Shown: piece by piece, positions 63,859 through 64,000 of the stretch | How the letters are laid out: every line of letters begins with the position of its first letter | How positions within the stretch are numbered: position 1 is the stretch's first letter | NCBI GenBank assembly: GCA_026414765.1 | Contig: JAOAIJ010000010.1 | Location: 1-64,000, forward strand | DNA from: Clostridia bacterium | GTDB taxonomy: Bacteria; Bacillota; Clostridia; Acetivibrionales; DSM-27016 | Direction of reading: 5' to 3' | Length of the DNA: 64,000 bases | Program-made: the position numbers and the translations under genes | Notes under the pieces: model-generated | What the model saw: the letters and a program-made list of their open reading frames with translations, nothing else | What the model was told of the DNA's origin: nothing | The model's database searches: none

Positions 63859-64000
63859 ACATCAGCAGCTCATATTTATCCATAAATTTTTTATGATACT
63901 CTATTTCATCTACTACCTCCTGGAGTTTTGTTACATATATTTTTTCCGACCAGCTCCTCTTGCTGTTATAGTACTTGTTTACAACCCTCCAGAATTTTTG
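63857..64000 (-). CDS. Partial gene (3' end), possibly CotS-family spore coat kinase
   Basis: The last 47 codons of a minus-strand gene run off the window edge. The tail reads QKFWRVVNKYYNSKRSWSEK and on to KLQEVVDEIEYHKKFMDKYE, with a TAA stop at 63857. The NKYYN and SWSEKI pattern and the helical ending remind me of CotS-type APH-fold coat proteins, but 47 residues are too few to be certain. Confidence 0.5.
   Translation of the reverse strand, partial: QKFWRVVNKYYNSKRSWSEKIYVTKLQEVVDEIEYHKKFMDKYELLM

Overview
The window looks like the chromosome of a spore-forming, low-GC Clostridia species, most likely near the Ruminiclostridium/Acetivibrio group (inference from gene content; no database search was possible). 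Spore genes support this: sleB-ypeB (germination), yabG, and a LysM/DUF3794 protein of the SipL type. So does the housekeeping order yabG-veg-(sipL)-ispE, which resembles the Bacillus/Clostridium order.

Layout. (1) 132-5317: a 5,146-bp integrated element inside a tRNA-Arg(ACG) gene. It is bounded by a 40-bp direct repeat and carries a tyrosine integrase, a phage-type helicase/ATPase and a HIT-GNAT-Nudix cargo operon. The Nudix gene has two in-frame TGA codons at Trp positions. (2) 5.5-13.5 kb: primosome loaders (DnaD-like, DnaI/DnaC-like), a CPBP protease, an APH-fold kinase, ypeB, sleB and an MGDG-synthase-like glycosyltransferase. (3) 13.5-21.5 kb: a YhaN/YhaO-type SbcCD-like pair, acpS, a GAF-domain protein and a FapA-like protein. 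(4) 21.7-38.8 kb: one long minus-strand exopolysaccharide operon. It has a Wzz/BY-kinase/PHP-phosphatase module, an initiating sugar transferase, the GDP-mannose to GDP-L-fucose genes gmd-manC-fcl, a Wzx flippase, a Wzy-like polymerase, four glycosyltransferases, two hexapeptide acyltransferases, a CDP-alcohol phosphotransferase and a VanZ-type protein. A consensus promoter followed by an intrinsic terminator lies in its leader, suggesting attenuation. (5) 39.0-44.4 kb: a 1,721-residue secreted protein with 14 FN3 and 3 PA14 domains, preceded by a 32-codon small ORF. (6) 44.6-50.5 kb: a peptide natural-product (RiPP) cluster with a PqqD-type RRE, a radical SAM/SPASM enzyme, a previously hidden 41-aa precursor, an HPr-kinase-like kinase, an S24/S26 peptidase, an ABC exporter and a convergent nucleotidyltransferase-fold gene. 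(7) 50.5-54.1 kb: a PspA-type membrane-stress group. (8) 54.4-60.5 kb: a metallochaperone, an NTP transferase, a GntR regulator, ispE, the SipL-like gene, veg and yabG. (9) 60.7-64 kb: fhs, a lipoprotein serine hydrolase and the 3' end of a further gene.

The most interesting system is the RiPP cluster. Its precursor has the leader motif YxxPxL and a C-terminal Ser, both known from Firmicutes lasso peptides of the paeninodin type. The accessory genes (RRE, HPr-kinase-like, S24/S26, ABC, NTase) also match that type. However, the lasso cyclase and the transglutaminase-type leader peptidase are absent and a radical SAM/SPASM enzyme stands in their place. The second point of interest is the tRNA island: it supplies the 5' half of the rebuilt tRNA and must therefore supply its promoter, and a perfect TTGACA-17-TATAAT promoter sits exactly there.
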